A DNA stretch of 50,189 nt from Actinomycetota bacterium. Its GTDB lineage: Bacteria; Actinomycetota; Thermoleophilia; Gaiellales; F1-60-MAGs149. The stretch is from assembly GCA_009885805.1 (NCBI GenBank), contig VFJZ01000024.1, positions 1 through 50,189 on the forward strand. The letters run 5' to 3'. Below, in pieces: positions 24,694 to 32,760 of the stretch (the first letter of the stretch is position 1; each line of letters opens with the position of its first letter). Below the pieces are notes generated by a model. The model worked only from the letters and a program-made list of their open reading frames with translations. It searched no databases and was not told the DNA's origin. Position numbers and translations under genes: made by a program.

Positions 24694-25555
24694 CCGGCTG
24701 TCGCAATCGTGCCGCACGCCTTTGCGACACGGCACTGTCGCAAAGGCGTGCGGCACCATTGCGACACTGCCGCCACTCGTCGCCTCCGACCTCGACGGCA
24801 CGCTGCTACGCAGCGACGGCACGATCTCCGATCGGACCCGCGCCGCGGTTCAGGCGGTCACGGCCGCCGGCACGACGGTCGTCGCGGCGACCGGCAGGCC
24901 GCCGCGCTGGGTCGATGGACTTCACCTCGAACTCGGCGTGCACGCGCTCTGTGTCTGCCTGAACGGAGCGATGCTGCTCGACCTCGCGACCGGCGAGGAA
25001 CTCGCCCACCGCCCGTTTGCGGACGGTGCCGCGATGGCGATCGCCCTCGACGTGCGTGCCGCTCTTCCGGGCATCCAGTTCGCCGGGCAGCTCGGCGCGC
25101 GCTTTGCCCGCGAGCCGGCGTGGGCGCCGATGTTCCCGCACGCGACCGACCTGATCGCGCCGCTCGAGGAGTTCACGAGCAGGACCGTCACGAAGCTGAT
25201 CGTCCGGCATTCCGACCTCGCGCACGACGCGCTGGCACGCGCCGTTCGCGAGGTCGCGGGCGAGCGCGCGCTGGTGACATTCTCCGGGATGCGGATCGTC
25301 GAGCTTTCGTCGCCCGGCGTCCACAAGGCATCCGGTCTGGCGGCAGCCGCCGATCTCCTGGGTGCGAGTCTCGGCGACGGCATCGCGTTCGGCGACGCAC
25401 CGAACGACATCCAGATGCTGGCTGCGGCACGCTGGGGCGTCGCGATGGCGAACGGCCACGCCGACGTGCTCGCCATCGCCGACGAGGTCACGGCCACGAA
25501 CGACGAGGACGGAGTCGCGCTCGTCCTGGAGCGGCTTGTCGGCGCCGGCTCGTAG
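24677..25555 (+). CDS. HAD-superfamily (Cof-type) phosphatase with repeat-derived N-terminus
   Basis: 292 residues if started at ATG 24677. The HAD core begins at residue ~33: LVASDLDGTLLRSDG (nucleophile Asp), TTVVAATGRPPRW (motif II Thr), KASGLAAAADLLG (motif III Lys) and IAFGDAPNDIQMLAAA (motif IV GDxxND). This is the Cof/YbiV sugar-phosphate or flavin-phosphate phosphatase type. There is no ATG or GTG in frame between the repeat and the core; the only ATG lies in the end of the Lon-like gene. The first ~30 residues would then be encoded by the inverted pair of family B repeats. A start at CTG 24767 or ATT 24758 is the alternative. The TAG stop forms part of the thrS promoter box. Confidence 0.8.
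   Translation: MRKPRSRLSQSCRTPLRHGTVAKACGTIATLPPLVASDLDGTLLRSDGTISDRTRAAVQAVTAAGTTVVAATGRPPRWVDGLHLELGVHALCVCLNGAMLLDLATGEELAHRPFADGAAMAIALDVRAALPGIQFAGQLGARFAREPAWAPMFPHATDLIAPLEEFTSRTVTKLIVRHSDLAHDALARAVREVAGERALVTFSGMRIVELSSPGVHKASGLAAAADLLGASLGDGIAFGDAPNDIQMLAAARWGVAMANGHADVLAIADEVTATNDEDGVALVLERLVGAGS
24699..24766. repeat. Inverted pair of 31-bp family B palindromic repeats
   Basis: Units 24699-24729 and 24736-24766 are reverse complements with one mismatch, separated by CGGCAC. Each unit is itself near-palindromic, with ends TGTCGCAA and TTGCGACA and core CGTGCCGCACG. A single unit (29 of 31 identical) is at 30033-30063. The pair can form a stem of about 30 bp, between the Lon-like stop and the HAD core. 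Confidence 0.88.
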
Positions 25556-25558
25556 ACT
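25553..25558 (+). promoter_or_regulatory. TAGACT box 7 nt before thrS ATG
   Basis: TANNNT hexamer whose TAG is the stop codon of the preceding phosphatase gene. The same TAGACT occurs before pheS and the sugar-dehydrogenase-like gene. It predicts a leaderless thrS transcript. Confidence 0.45.
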
Positions 25559-25565
25559 GCGGCGC

Positions 25566-27476
25566 ATGCACGTGACACTCCCGGACGGCAAGCAGCTCGA
25601 CCTCCCGGACGGCGCGACCGGCCTCGACGCGGCGACGGCGATCGGGCCGCGTCTGGCGATGGCGACCGCGGCCGTGAAGGTCGACGGGACGCTGCAGGAC
25701 CTGCGCCTGCCGCTGCCGAATGGCGCGCGGCTCGAGATCGTCCGCGTCGGCGATGCCGAGGCGCTGCCGGTGCTGCGCCACTCGACGGCGCACGTGCTCG
25801 CGGAGGCGGCGCGGCACCTCTACCCGGGCGTGAAGATCACGATCGGGCCGCCGATCGACAACGGCTTCTACTACGACTTCCTGTTCGCGGAGCCGATCAG
25901 CGAGGACGATCTCGTGCGGCTCGAGGACGAGATGCGTCGCATCCTCAAGACCGAGCACGCGTACACGCGCGCCGAGGTCTCGCGCGACGCGGCGCGGGAG
26001 CGGTTCGTCGCCGAGCAGGAGCCGTTCAAGGTCGAGCTGATCGACGACCTCCCGGCCGACGAGGCGATCACGTTCTACACGCAGGACGACTTCACGGACC
26101 TCTGCCGGGGCCCGCACCTGCAGTCGACGAAGCCGATCAAGGCCTTCCGCCTGACCTCCCTGGCCGGCTCGTACTGGCGCGGCGACGCGACTCGGCCACA
26201 GCTAACGCGGGTGTACGGGACTGCATTCTGGTCGCAGGCCGAACTCGACGAGCACCTGCACCGGATCGAGGAGGCGAAGCGGCGCGACCACCGCCGTCTC
26301 GGGCCCCAACTCGGCCTCTTCCAGTTCCACGACGAGTCGCCGGGCGCCCCGTTCTGGCTGCCGGACGGCCTCACCGTCTGGAACGAGCTGTACGGGCACT
26401 GGCGGCGAGAGAACCGCCGGCGCGGCTACCGCGAGGTGCGGACGCCGATCATGTACGACGCGTCGCTCTGGAAGACGTCGGGCCACTGGGACAAGTACCG
26501 CGAGAACATGTACACCCTGCAGGTCGACGACCAGGACTACGCGCTGAAGCCGATGAACTGCCCGGCGCACTGCCTCATCTTCGGCAGCGAGCGCCGCTCG
26601 TACCGCGACCTGCCGCTGCGGATGAACGAGGCCGGGCTCTGCCACCGTAACGAGATGCAGGGCGTCCTGCACGGCCTGATGCGCGTCCGCTCCTTCACGC
26701 AGGACGACGCGCACCTGTTCATCACGCCCGACCAGATCCTCGACGAGGTGATCGGCGTGATGGACTTCGCCACCTCGCTGTACGAGCTGTTCGAGATGGA
26801 GTTCCGCCTCGAGCTGTCCACGCGGCCGCCCGTACGTGTCGGCGACGACGCGATCTGGGACCGCGCCGAGCAGGCGCTGCAGACGGCGCTCGAGAAGCGC
26901 GGCGTGCCGTTCGTCGTGAACGAGGGTGACGGCGCCTTCTACGGCCCGAAGATCGACGCGCACCTGATCGACGCTCTCGGGCGATCGTGGCAGTGCGGCA
27001 CGTTCCAGCTTGACTTCAACCTGCCGGAGCGGTTCGATCTCGCCTACACCGGCGCCGACGATCACGAGCACCGGCCGGTGATGATCCACCGCGCGATGCT
27101 CGGCTCGTTCGAGCGCTTCATCGGCATCCTGATCGAGCACTACGCCGGCGACTTGCCCCTCTGGCTCGCGCCGACGCAGGCGCTTGTCCTGCCGATCGCC
27201 GACCGGCACGTCGCCAACGCCGAGCAGGCGGCCGCCGCGCTGGAGGACGCCGGACTGCGCAGCGGGGTGGATCGCCGCACCGAATCGATCGGCAAGAAGA
27301 TCGCCGAGGCCGAGGCGCGGAAGGTGCCCGTGATGCTCGTCGTCGGCGACCGCGAGGCCGAGCAGGGCACCGTCTCGGTGCGCCGCCGCGGCCGGCGCGA
27401 TCTCGGTTCGCAGCCGCTCGCCGAGGTGGTCGGCTGGATGACCGAGGAGATGCGCGCCAAGAAGGTCGCCGGCTGA
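25566..27476 (+). CDS. thrS: Threonyl-tRNA synthetase
   Basis: 636 residues. The N-terminal TGS domain ([16 protein letters not shown]) is followed by the editing domain ([20 protein letters not shown], the HxxxH zinc-like editing motif). The class II catalytic core shows [20 protein letters not shown], the Cys-containing zinc site and motif 2 region, and [20 protein letters not shown]. Motif 3 is around [20 protein letters not shown]. The C-terminal anticodon-binding domain covers the last ~100 residues. It charges tRNA-Thr in the cytoplasm. ATG 25566 starts the TGS domain directly, without a Shine-Dalgarno. There is no T-box leader upstream. Confidence 0.97.
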   Translation: MHVTLPDGKQLDLPDGATGLDAATAIGPRLAMATAAVKVDGTLQDLRLPLPNGARLEIVRVGDAEALPVLRHSTAHVLAEAARHLYPGVKITIGPPIDNGFYYDFLFAEPISEDDLVRLEDEMRRILKTEHAYTRAEVSRDAARERFVAEQEPFKVELIDDLPADEAITFYTQDDFTDLCRGPHLQSTKPIKAFRLTSLAGSYWRGDATRPQLTRVYGTAFWSQAELDEHLHRIEEAKRRDHRRLGPQLGLFQFHDESPGAPFWLPDGLTVWNELYGHWRRENRRRGYREVRTPIMYDASLWKTSGHWDKYRENMYTLQVDDQDYALKPMNCPAHCLIFGSERRSYRDLPLRMNEAGLCHRNEMQGVLHGLMRVRSFTQDDAHLFITPDQILDEVIGVMDFATSLYELFEMEFRLELSTRPPVRVGDDAIWDRAEQALQTALEKRGVPFVVNEGDGAFYGPKIDAHLIDALGRSWQCGTFQLDFNLPERFDLAYTGADDHEHRPVMIHRAMLGSFERFIGILIEHYAGDLPLWLAPTQALVLPIADRHVANAEQAAAALEDAGLRSGVDRRTESIGKKIAEAEARKVPVMLVVGDREAEQGTVSVRRRGRRDLGSQPLAEVVGWMTEEMRAKKVAG

Positions 27477-27715
27477 CCGCCAGGGCAGGCGCACGGAGGC
27501 GCTGTGCTACCGTCCCGGACGGCAAGCAGGCATGCCTCACGCAGCCTCACCGGCGGCCCTCGCAGGAGCGGTGCGCCGGTTCAACCGAGATGCACCTTTC
27601 CGGCCGCCTCGCGCGGCCTTGATCGCATTGCGGCTGGCGTGACGTATGCTCTGTACGCCACAGATGTTGCAAACGAGGAACGGAGAGGCGCGCATTTGAA
27701 GACGGAGCACTTGCC
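27477..27715 (+). promoter_or_regulatory. infC leader region
   Basis: This 239-bp gap between thrS and infC has no coding potential. It holds a small GC hairpin, GGCCGC-CTCGC-GCGGCC (27602-27618), followed by TTGATC and a TATGCT box (27646-27651), a plausible -10 for the infC-rpmI-rplT operon. A leader of about 60 nt with GACGGAG before the TTG start would remain. I could not recognise a known L20- or IF3-binding leader structure. Confidence 0.4.
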
Positions 27716-28465
27716 TTGAGGCCCAGGCGCGGGTTCGACCAGCCACCGGAGCAGCCACGCGTACGCATCAACGAGGCGATACGCGTACCGCAGATCCGGT
27801 TGATCGACTCCGACGGGTCCCAGATTGGCATCAAGGAGCGGGACGACGCCCTCGAGTACGCGTGGGCCCAGGACCTCGATCTCGTCGAGGTCGCGCCGGA
27901 CGCCCGCCCGCCGGTCTGCCGGGTGATGGACTACTCGAAGTACAAGTACGAGCAGGAGCAGAAGGCGAAACTCGCCCGCAAGCACCAGAGCACCATCACC
28001 ATCAAGGAGATCAAGCTCCGACCGAAAGTCGGTCAGCACGACTACGAGACGAAGCGGGGCCACGTCATCCGGTTCCTCAAGAACCGGGACAAGGTCAAGG
28101 TGACGATCATGTTCCGCGGGCGCGAGACGACCCATCCCGAACGGGGTCGGATGTTGCTCCTGCGGCTCGCCGAGGACATCAAGGATCTCGGCGTGATCGA
28201 ATCCGAACCGCTGCAGGACGGGCGCAACATGGTGATGATGCTGGCGCCAGTCAAGCTCGCAGTGCCCGTTACGTCGAAGACCGATGCGCCCGGAAGTGAG
28301 GACGGAAGCAGTGCCGAAGATGAAGCCGAACAGCTCGGCAGCGAAGCGGATCAAGGTGACCTCGGGCGGGAAGTTGAAGCGACGCCAGGGGATGGAGTCG
28401 CACAACCGCGGCAAGATGAGCGCGAAGCGACGCCGGAAGTTCCACCAGGACCAGCCGCTGTCTGA
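27716..28465 (+). CDS. infC: Translation initiation factor IF-3 with acidic C-terminal tail
   Basis: 249 residues; ordinary IF3 has about 175-180. The core is complete: [20 protein letters not shown] at the N-domain, [31 protein letters not shown] (linker), and the C-domain [20 protein letters not shown] to [10 protein letters not shown]. The start is a TTG at 27716 with GGAG upstream; rare starts are usual for infC because IF3 discriminates against them, giving autoregulation. After residue ~183 comes an acidic, Pro/Glu-rich tail ([20 protein letters not shown] and on to [11 protein letters not shown]). Its last 155 bases overlap rpmI in another frame. Confidence 0.93.
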   Translation: MRPRRGFDQPPEQPRVRINEAIRVPQIRLIDSDGSQIGIKERDDALEYAWAQDLDLVEVAPDARPPVCRVMDYSKYKYEQEQKAKLARKHQSTITIKEIKLRPKVGQHDYETKRGHVIRFLKNRDKVKVTIMFRGRETTHPERGRMLLLRLAEDIKDLGVIESEPLQDGRNMVMMLAPVKLAVPVTSKTDAPGSEDGSSAEDEAEQLGSEADQGDLGREVEATPGDGVAQPRQDEREATPEVPPGPAAV

Positions 28466-28508
28466 CAACGACCGCCGGGAGGCCCTGCGCCTCCTGGGGA
28501 TGAAGTAG
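28311..28508 (+). CDS. rpmI: 50S ribosomal protein L35
   Basis: 65 residues from GTG 28311 ([20 protein letters not shown]), with the family end [20 protein letters not shown]. Very basic, as expected of L35, a late-assembling large-subunit protein. GACGGAAG precedes the start. The first 155 bases also encode the tail of IF3 in a different frame, so initiation must occur within translated infC message. rplT follows after 10 bp. Confidence 0.95.
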   Translation: MPKMKPNSSAAKRIKVTSGGKLKRRQGMESHNRGKMSAKRRRKFHQDQPLSDNDRREALRLLGMK

Positions 28509-28518
28509 GAGCGCCGCC

Positions 28519-28881
28519 GTGCCTCGCGTCAAGCGCAGCGTTCACGCCCGCAAGAAGCGGCGGGAGGTCCTCGAGCAGGCCTCCGGTTACTGGGGCCTGA
28601 AGTCCAAGGTCTACCGCCGCGCCAAGGAACAGGTGATGCGGTCGGGGAACTACGCGTTCCGCGACCGGAAGGCGCGGAAGCGCGATTTCCGCCGCCTCTG
28701 GATCATCCGCATCAATGCCGGCGCCCGGCAGCACGGGATGTCGTACTCGCAGCTGGTGCACGGCATGAAGCTCGCCGGTATCGAGCTCGACCGCAAGATC
28801 CTCGCCGACCTCGCCGTTGCCGAACCGAAGGCGTTCGGCGCCATCGCCGCGCAGGCGAAGGCGGCCATCGCCGCGGCGTGA
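28519..28881 (+). CDS. rplT: 50S ribosomal protein L20
   Basis: 120 residues: [20 protein letters not shown], a long basic N-terminal extension, then the globular domain ([40 protein letters not shown]). L20 is an early assembly protein of the 50S subunit and in several bacteria represses its own operon. GTG start, third gene of infC-rpmI-rplT. The stop overlaps the next start (GTGA), which couples an RNA methylase to the operon. Confidence 0.96.
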   Translation: MPRVKRSVHARKKRREVLEQASGYWGLKSKVYRRAKEQVMRSGNYAFRDRKARKRDFRRLWIIRINAGARQHGMSYSQLVHGMKLAGIELDRKILADLAVAEPKAFGAIAAQAKAAIAAA

Positions 28882-29639
28882 TCTCGTCGGCCGCGAATCC
28901 GCGGCTGAAGCGGGCCCGACGCCTCCAGGGGCGGCGGGCCCGCGGCGTTTCCGGGCTCTTTCTCGCCGAGGGCGAGGATCTGCTGGCGGCGGCGCTGGCA
29001 GCGGGGGTGCCGCCCGTCGAGGTTCTGGCGGTGCCCGGTCTCGATCTGGCGGTGCCGGCGATCGAGGTCGAGGCCGCGGTGCTGGCCGGCGTCGGCACGC
29101 TCGGGCACCCCGCGCGGGTCGTCGCGATCTTCCGCCGCGCGGACCTGCCGACCGCCAGCTCAGCCGACCTCGCCCTTGAGCTTCACGGCGTCCGCGATCC
29201 GGGGAACGTCGGCACGTTGCTGCGGTCGCTGGCGGCCCTCGGGCCGGGCGTCGCCGTCATCGGTGACGGCTGCGCCGACCCGACGGGGCCGAAGGCGGTG
29301 CGCGCCTCGATGGGCGCGATCTTCACGGTTCCGCTCGTCGCGGCCGCACCGCCGTCCTACCGCGTCGGCCTCGACGCTCGCGGCGACACGGATCTGACGG
29401 AGCTCGACCTGACCGGCCCGGTGACATTCCTGATCGGCGCCGAGCGGGCGGGACTGCCCGGCGATGTCGCCGTGGACGTCCGCGCGCGGATCCCTCAGGC
29501 CGCTGGCGTCGACTCACTGAACGCCGCGATGGCGGGGACGATCGCGCTCTACGCGACGCGCGTCGCGAGGTCGACGAGTTCCTCGGCCGTCGGCGCCCAG
29601 TCTTCGAGGTCGCCACGGAAGCCGGGCGGCGGCGAGTAG
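28878..29639 (+). CDS. SpoU/TrmH-family RNA 2'-O-methyltransferase
   Basis: 253 residues. The SPOUT knot motifs are visible: [20 protein letters not shown] (motif 1, DPxNxGxxxRxA-like), [12 protein letters not shown] (motif 2) and [19 protein letters not shown] (motif 3). The N-terminal SpoU substrate-binding domain has [20 protein letters not shown] then FLAEGEDLL. The target is probably a 23S rRNA or tRNA ribose. Genes of this type often follow rplT, before pheS. The last 91 bases overlap the convergent hypothetical gene, and the final ~20 residues ([20 protein letters not shown]) look like read-through tail. Confidence 0.9.
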   Translation: MISSAANPRLKRARRLQGRRARGVSGLFLAEGEDLLAAALAAGVPPVEVLAVPGLDLAVPAIEVEAAVLAGVGTLGHPARVVAIFRRADLPTASSADLALELHGVRDPGNVGTLLRSLAALGPGVAVIGDGCADPTGPKAVRASMGAIFTVPLVAAAPPSYRVGLDARGDTDLTELDLTGPVTFLIGAERAGLPGDVAVDVRARIPQAAGVDSLNAAMAGTIALYATRVARSTSSSAVGAQSSRSPRKPGGGE

Positions 29640-30016
29640 AGCAACGACGCCGCGCTCGGGCCGAACGTGAGGTTGAAGAGCTTGCGCCAGTGCGCCTCGT
29701 GCGCCGCGTCGTAGGCATCGTCGTGCGGGCTCAGCCGCCGGGCGATCTCGATCAGCTCGGCCCGCGTCACGCCGGCCACCCGCCGCGGGCGGGCGACCAG
29801 TTCGCGAGCCGCCTGCTCGGCCGTCATCCCCGCCAGCAGGCCGCAGACGTCGGTCGGGTCGACCGGCCGCCGCAGCGCGGCCGCCAGGTCGGCGCAGCCG
29901 GGCACCGGGTCGGCGCCGGTGTCGGTCGCCCACTGCACCGCGCGCAGCGCGTGGACGACGCGCGCCAGATCGTCGTCCGCAACGGCTCGGGGAAGGAGTT
30001 CCGGCCGCAGGTCCAC
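29549..30016 (-). CDS. Conserved-looking hypothetical protein, alpha-helical
   Basis: 155 residues from GTG 30016, which lies 6 nt after a TAGAGT box (30028-30023). The sequence appears mainly helical (DDDLARVVHALRAVQWATDT, MTAEQAARELVARPRRVAGV, AELIEIARRLSPHDDAYDAA). It has a conserved-looking centre AHEAHWRKLFNLTFGPSAAS and no transmembrane segment. I do not recognise a family. Its codon pattern is typical of neighbouring genes. It overlaps the SpoU gene tail-to-tail, and a family B repeat lies just upstream. Confidence 0.6.
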   Translation of the reverse strand: MDLRPELLPRAVADDDLARVVHALRAVQWATDTGADPVPGCADLAAALRRPVDPTDVCGLLAGMTAEQAARELVARPRRVAGVTRAELIEIARRLSPHDDAYDAAHEAHWRKLFNLTFGPSAASLLYSPPPGFRGDLEDWAPTAEELVDLATRVA

Positions 30017-30028
30017 CCTCTCACTCTA
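30017..30028 (-). promoter_or_regulatory. TAGAGT box 6 nt before GTG 30016
   Basis: The minus strand shows TAGAGT, then GAGAGG, then GTG. It fits the leaderless pattern, although GAGAGG could also pair weakly with 16S rRNA. Confidence 0.4.
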
Positions 30029-30898
30029 CGGCTGTCGCATTCGTGCCGCACACCTTTGCGACACGGCCGCCAGCCAGGCCATCTCCGATGCCGGTCGCGC
30101 CAGTGGAATCAGGTGCACGCCCCGCACGCCCTCGATGGCGACGAGCGCCTCGATCACCTCGCCGACGGCGGCGAGACCGTCGCCAGCCTCGGCCCGCTCG
30201 GCGACGTCGTCGGCAACCTGCCCGCCGAATCCCCGTAGGCGCTCGCATGCAGCGCGGGAGCCGGGGACGGCGACGCTCGGAATGAACGAGGCGCGCCGGT
30301 GCAGCCCGAGCTCTCGGATGCCGACCATCCACCGTTCGAAGGCCTCGACGTCGAGCGCGATCTGCGTCTGGACGAAGGCGGCACCGGCGTCGATCCGCTC
30401 GGCGAGGGCGGCGGCGGTCGTGAACGCTGGCGACGCGGCGGCGCCGATCACGAGGTGCGGCGGCTCGCCGTCGAGCGACCGGCCGCTCGGCAGGACGCCG
30501 TTACAGAGGCCCGCGACGAGACGGATCAGGCCGGGCGTGTCCAGCTCGCGTACCTCGGCCGCATCGGGATTCTCGCCCTTCGCGACCGGGTCGCCACCGA
30601 GCGGGAGGATCGCCGCCGCACCGAGCGCCGCGGCGCCGAGCGTCTCCGCAGCCAACGCGATCGAGTTGCGGTCGCGCACGGTCAACTGCACGATCGGCGC
30701 CGCTCCCGTCTCCGCGACAAAGGCTGTGGCGGCGACCGCCGACATGCGCACTGCGGCGCCAGCGCCATCGGTGATGTTGATGGCGTCCGCGAACGCCGCC
30801 AGCTCCACGGCGTGCGCGCGGCAGGCGGCGGCGTCGGCGCCGCGGGGCGGCACCAGTTCCGTGGTGACGAGGAAACGGTCGAGGTCGAGGCGTCGCAT
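30026..30898 (-). CDS. metF: Methylenetetrahydrofolate reductase
   Basis: 290 residues, the bacterial MetF size. It reduces 5,10-methylene-THF to 5-methyl-THF with a flavin cofactor, supplying methyl groups for methionine. It has the N-terminal FLVTTELVPPRGAD strand with the conserved acidic residue, INITDGAGAAVRMSAVAATA, PIVQLTVRDRNSIALAAETL and AILPLGGDP, which form the TIM barrel. FVQTQIALDVEAFERWM and PLARPASEMAWLAA lie near the end. The final ~10 residues (QRCAARMRQP) are encoded by a family B repeat. A TAGCCT box sits 8 nt before the ATG. Confidence 0.9.
   Translation of the reverse strand: MRRLDLDRFLVTTELVPPRGADAAACRAHAVELAAFADAINITDGAGAAVRMSAVAATAFVAETGAAPIVQLTVRDRNSIALAAETLGAAALGAAAILPLGGDPVAKGENPDAAEVRELDTPGLIRLVAGLCNGVLPSGRSLDGEPPHLVIGAAASPAFTTAAALAERIDAGAAFVQTQIALDVEAFERWMVGIRELGLHRRASFIPSVAVPGSRAACERLRGFGGQVADDVAERAEAGDGLAAVGEVIEALVAIEGVRGVHLIPLARPASEMAWLAAVSQRCAARMRQP
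30033..30063. repeat. Single family B palindromic repeat within the 3' end of metF
   Basis: The 31-bp unit begins TGTCGCAT and ends TTTGCGACA. It differs from the unit at 24699 at two positions. It encodes the last residues of MetF except the final stop, so the repeat has probably replaced or extended the original C-terminus. Confidence 0.85.
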
Positions 30899-30906
30899 GG
30901 CCCGAC

Positions 30907-30912
30907 AGGCTA
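30907..30912 (-). promoter_or_regulatory. TAGCCT box 8 nt before metF ATG
   Basis: The box overlaps the stop region of the upstream methyltransferase gene. It would give metF its own leaderless transcript in addition to read-through from upstream. Confidence 0.35.
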
Positions 30913-31626
30913 CCGTCGCGTCGCGAGCCACGCGGAGTCGCCCCGCTCGCCGGCGAACGGCTCGCCGGCGAAGCCGGCGTATCCAACGACGATGTCGAGG
31001 CCCGCCTCCTCGCAGAGAGTCGCCCAGCGTGCCCCCGGCAGCCAGTGGAGCGTCATCGAGGTGGCGTGGCCGCGATAGGCCACCTCGAGGTCGAGACGCC
31101 GGGCGTGCTCGTCCCACGTCGCCCGTTCGCGGACGCCGGACGGCCGCTCGAGCCAGCGCGCCTGGGTCGATCGGATGTCCTCGCGGGTCGGCTCGAAGAC
31201 GTCGAAGACGAGCAGGCCGCCGGGCCGCAGGAGCTCCGCCGCGGCGCGGAGGAACCCGAGCCGCTCGGCATCGTCCACGCAGTGGAGCAGCACGCGGAAC
31301 GGTGCGATCACGCGATCCGTCTGCGGCAGGGCCGGCAGCGTCCGCAGATCGCCCTCCATGATCGTGATCCGCCCCGTGAGGTCGGCGCCGTCGACGCGCT
31401 GACGGAGTACCTCGAGCATCGGCGCCGAGCGGTCGACGGCGATCACGTCGTGGCCGGCTGACGCCAGCACGAGCGCGATCCGTCCGGTGCCGCCGCCGAT
31501 CTCGATGACCGGGCCGTTCGCTCCGGCGCACGCGGCCACGTAGAACGCGACGTCCTCGGTGACCTCGGCGCACCAGTGGTCGTAGATCGCCGCGATACCG
31601 GCGTAGGCGTCGTCGTCCATCGTCAC
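30910..31626 (-). CDS. Class I SAM-dependent methyltransferase
   Basis: 238 residues. Motif I is VIEIGGGTGRIALVLASAGH, post-I is DVIAVDRSAPMLEVLRQR (acidic residue for SAM ribose), then ITIMEGDLRTLPALPQTDRV, FRVLLHCVDDAERLGFLRAA and LLRPGGLLVFDVFEP. The start YAGIAAIYDHWCAEVTEDVA is common in small-molecule methyltransferases. The substrate is unknown. GTG start overlaps the Fic stop, so Fic, this gene and metF may share a transcript. The gene has no sign of decay. Confidence 0.82.
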   Translation of the reverse strand: MTMDDDAYAGIAAIYDHWCAEVTEDVAFYVAACAGANGPVIEIGGGTGRIALVLASAGHDVIAVDRSAPMLEVLRQRVDGADLTGRITIMEGDLRTLPALPQTDRVIAPFRVLLHCVDDAERLGFLRAAAELLRPGGLLVFDVFEPTREDIRSTQARWLERPSGVRERATWDEHARRLDLEVAYRGHATSMTLHWLPGARWATLCEEAGLDIVVGYAGFAGEPFAGERGDSAWLATRR

Positions 31627-32627
31627 AACTGGTTGCGCCGGTACCGGTTCCCGCGGTACTCGTCAACCCAGGCCCTGCTGCTCAGCCACTGCCCGCGCCC
31701 GTCCCGCCGCGCAAGGAGTCGGCCGCGTTCGGCAGCGGTACGGAGTGCGCGCACGCTGGTACCCTCGGTCGCAAGCGCCGCCAGTGGGACGAGGGCGGTC
31801 GGACCGGTGACGGCGGGCACCACGAACCGCAGGAGCGTGTCCGTGACGGCGCGGGCGAGCAGTTCACCGAGTGGCCCGGCGTCGCCCCGGTCGGCGGCTC
31901 GGAGCGCGATCAGGTACCGCGTTCGCTCGGCTCGCCGGATCACGGCCGGCGGATAGCCGAGGCGGACGAGGAGCAAACTCGTAATCAGTCGCCCGGCGCG
32001 TCCATTGCCGTCCAGGAACGGGTGGATGCGCTCGAACCAGGCGTGGAGGTCGGCGAGACGCTCGGGCAGGGACGGTGACGAGTCGAGGCCGCAGGCTGCG
32101 GTGACCCAGTCGCGCATCAGCGCCGGTACCTCTGGCCAGTCCGGCGGCTGCATCCCGCCCGGGAAGGGGCGGATGTCGTGACGGCGCCAGTTCCCCGGTC
32201 GCTCGTCCGGCGTTGCTTCCGGGTGGGGTGCGGCGGTCCAGACCGGCCCAAGAGCCAACGCATGGACGTGCCGCACTGCGGTCAGCGTCACGAGTTCGCC
32301 GCCGGACCAGTCCCCCGAGGCTACGCCCTGCCGGTAGACCCAGGCTGCCGCGTCGGCGTAGCCGCGGACGTCGAGGTACTCGGCGAGCGCCCTTGCACCG
32401 CTGGTCCGTCCTTCCGCGAGCAGCATCTGAACCTGTGCCAGGGCGAGCGTATTGCCCTCGATTGCTGTCGAATGATGCGTGTCGCGAAACCAGACATCGC
32501 CCCAGATCGCTGCCGCAGCGTCCGGCGAGGGCAGACCGCCGAGACGACCGAGTGCCTCCACGCTCTCGGCGAGGCGGCGGTAGACCGCGCTGCGGGTAGG
32601 CCGGCCGCGAGGTGCCGGGGGCGCCAT
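31623..32627 (-). CDS. Fic domain protein with N-terminal inhibitory motif
   Basis: 334 residues. The Fic active-site motif HPFLDGNGRAGR is at 202-213 with catalytic His202; such enzymes transfer AMP or another nucleotide group onto proteins. An inhibitory motif STAIEGN (53-59, S/TxxxE G/N) precedes the core, the class II self-inhibited arrangement. The C-terminal part (TSVRALRTAAERGRLLARRD) resembles a winged-helix/HTH region, as in Fic proteins that regulate DNA-linked targets. No antitoxin gene is adjacent, consistent with self-inhibition. TAGGCT lies 7 nt before the ATG. It could be a stand-alone regulator or a remnant of a defence/toxin system. Confidence 0.88.
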   Translation of the reverse strand: MAPPAPRGRPTRSAVYRRLAESVEALGRLGGLPSPDAAAAIWGDVWFRDTHHSTAIEGNTLALAQVQMLLAEGRTSGARALAEYLDVRGYADAAAWVYRQGVASGDWSGGELVTLTAVRHVHALALGPVWTAAPHPEATPDERPGNWRRHDIRPFPGGMQPPDWPEVPALMRDWVTAACGLDSSPSLPERLADLHAWFERIHPFLDGNGRAGRLITSLLLVRLGYPPAVIRRAERTRYLIALRAADRGDAGPLGELLARAVTDTLLRFVVPAVTGPTALVPLAALATEGTSVRALRTAAERGRLLARRDGRGQWLSSRAWVDEYRGNRYRRNQL

Positions 32628-32640
32628 GCGGGAAAGCCTA
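32628..32640 (-). promoter_or_regulatory. TAGGCT box 7 nt before Fic ATG
   Basis: The minus strand reads TAGGCT at 32640-32635, then TTCCCGC, then ATG 32627. No Shine-Dalgarno is present. Confidence 0.4.
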
Positions 32641-32670
32641 GCGGAAAGTGCGTCATGACTGTCCGAGGAA

Positions 32671-32751
32671 TTGACACGACGCCAAAGGAACGTGTGGTAC
32701 CCCTGTCCTCGCCGCTGGCTGCGGATCGTCGCAGACGTCCGCCGATAGACT
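32671..32751 (+). promoter_or_regulatory. pheS promoter region
   Basis: Two candidates: TTGACA at 32671-32676 with TGGTAC 18 bp downstream, and TAGACT (32746-32751) 9 nt before the ATG, the same box as at thrS. The second would give a leaderless message. No attenuator peptide with Phe codons and no T-box is seen. Confidence 0.4.
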
Positions 32752-32760
32752 CCGACACCG

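Noticed and set aside
25480-25565. T-box leader for thrS (and for pheS at 32640-32760)
   Set aside because: No T-box sequence or specifier stem-loops; the gaps are too short and a -10-like box abuts the start codons.
27690-27720. ATT as the infC start codon
   Set aside because: The ATT at 27694 is out of frame with IF3 and followed immediately by TGA; TTG 27716 is the in-frame choice with a ribosome binding site.
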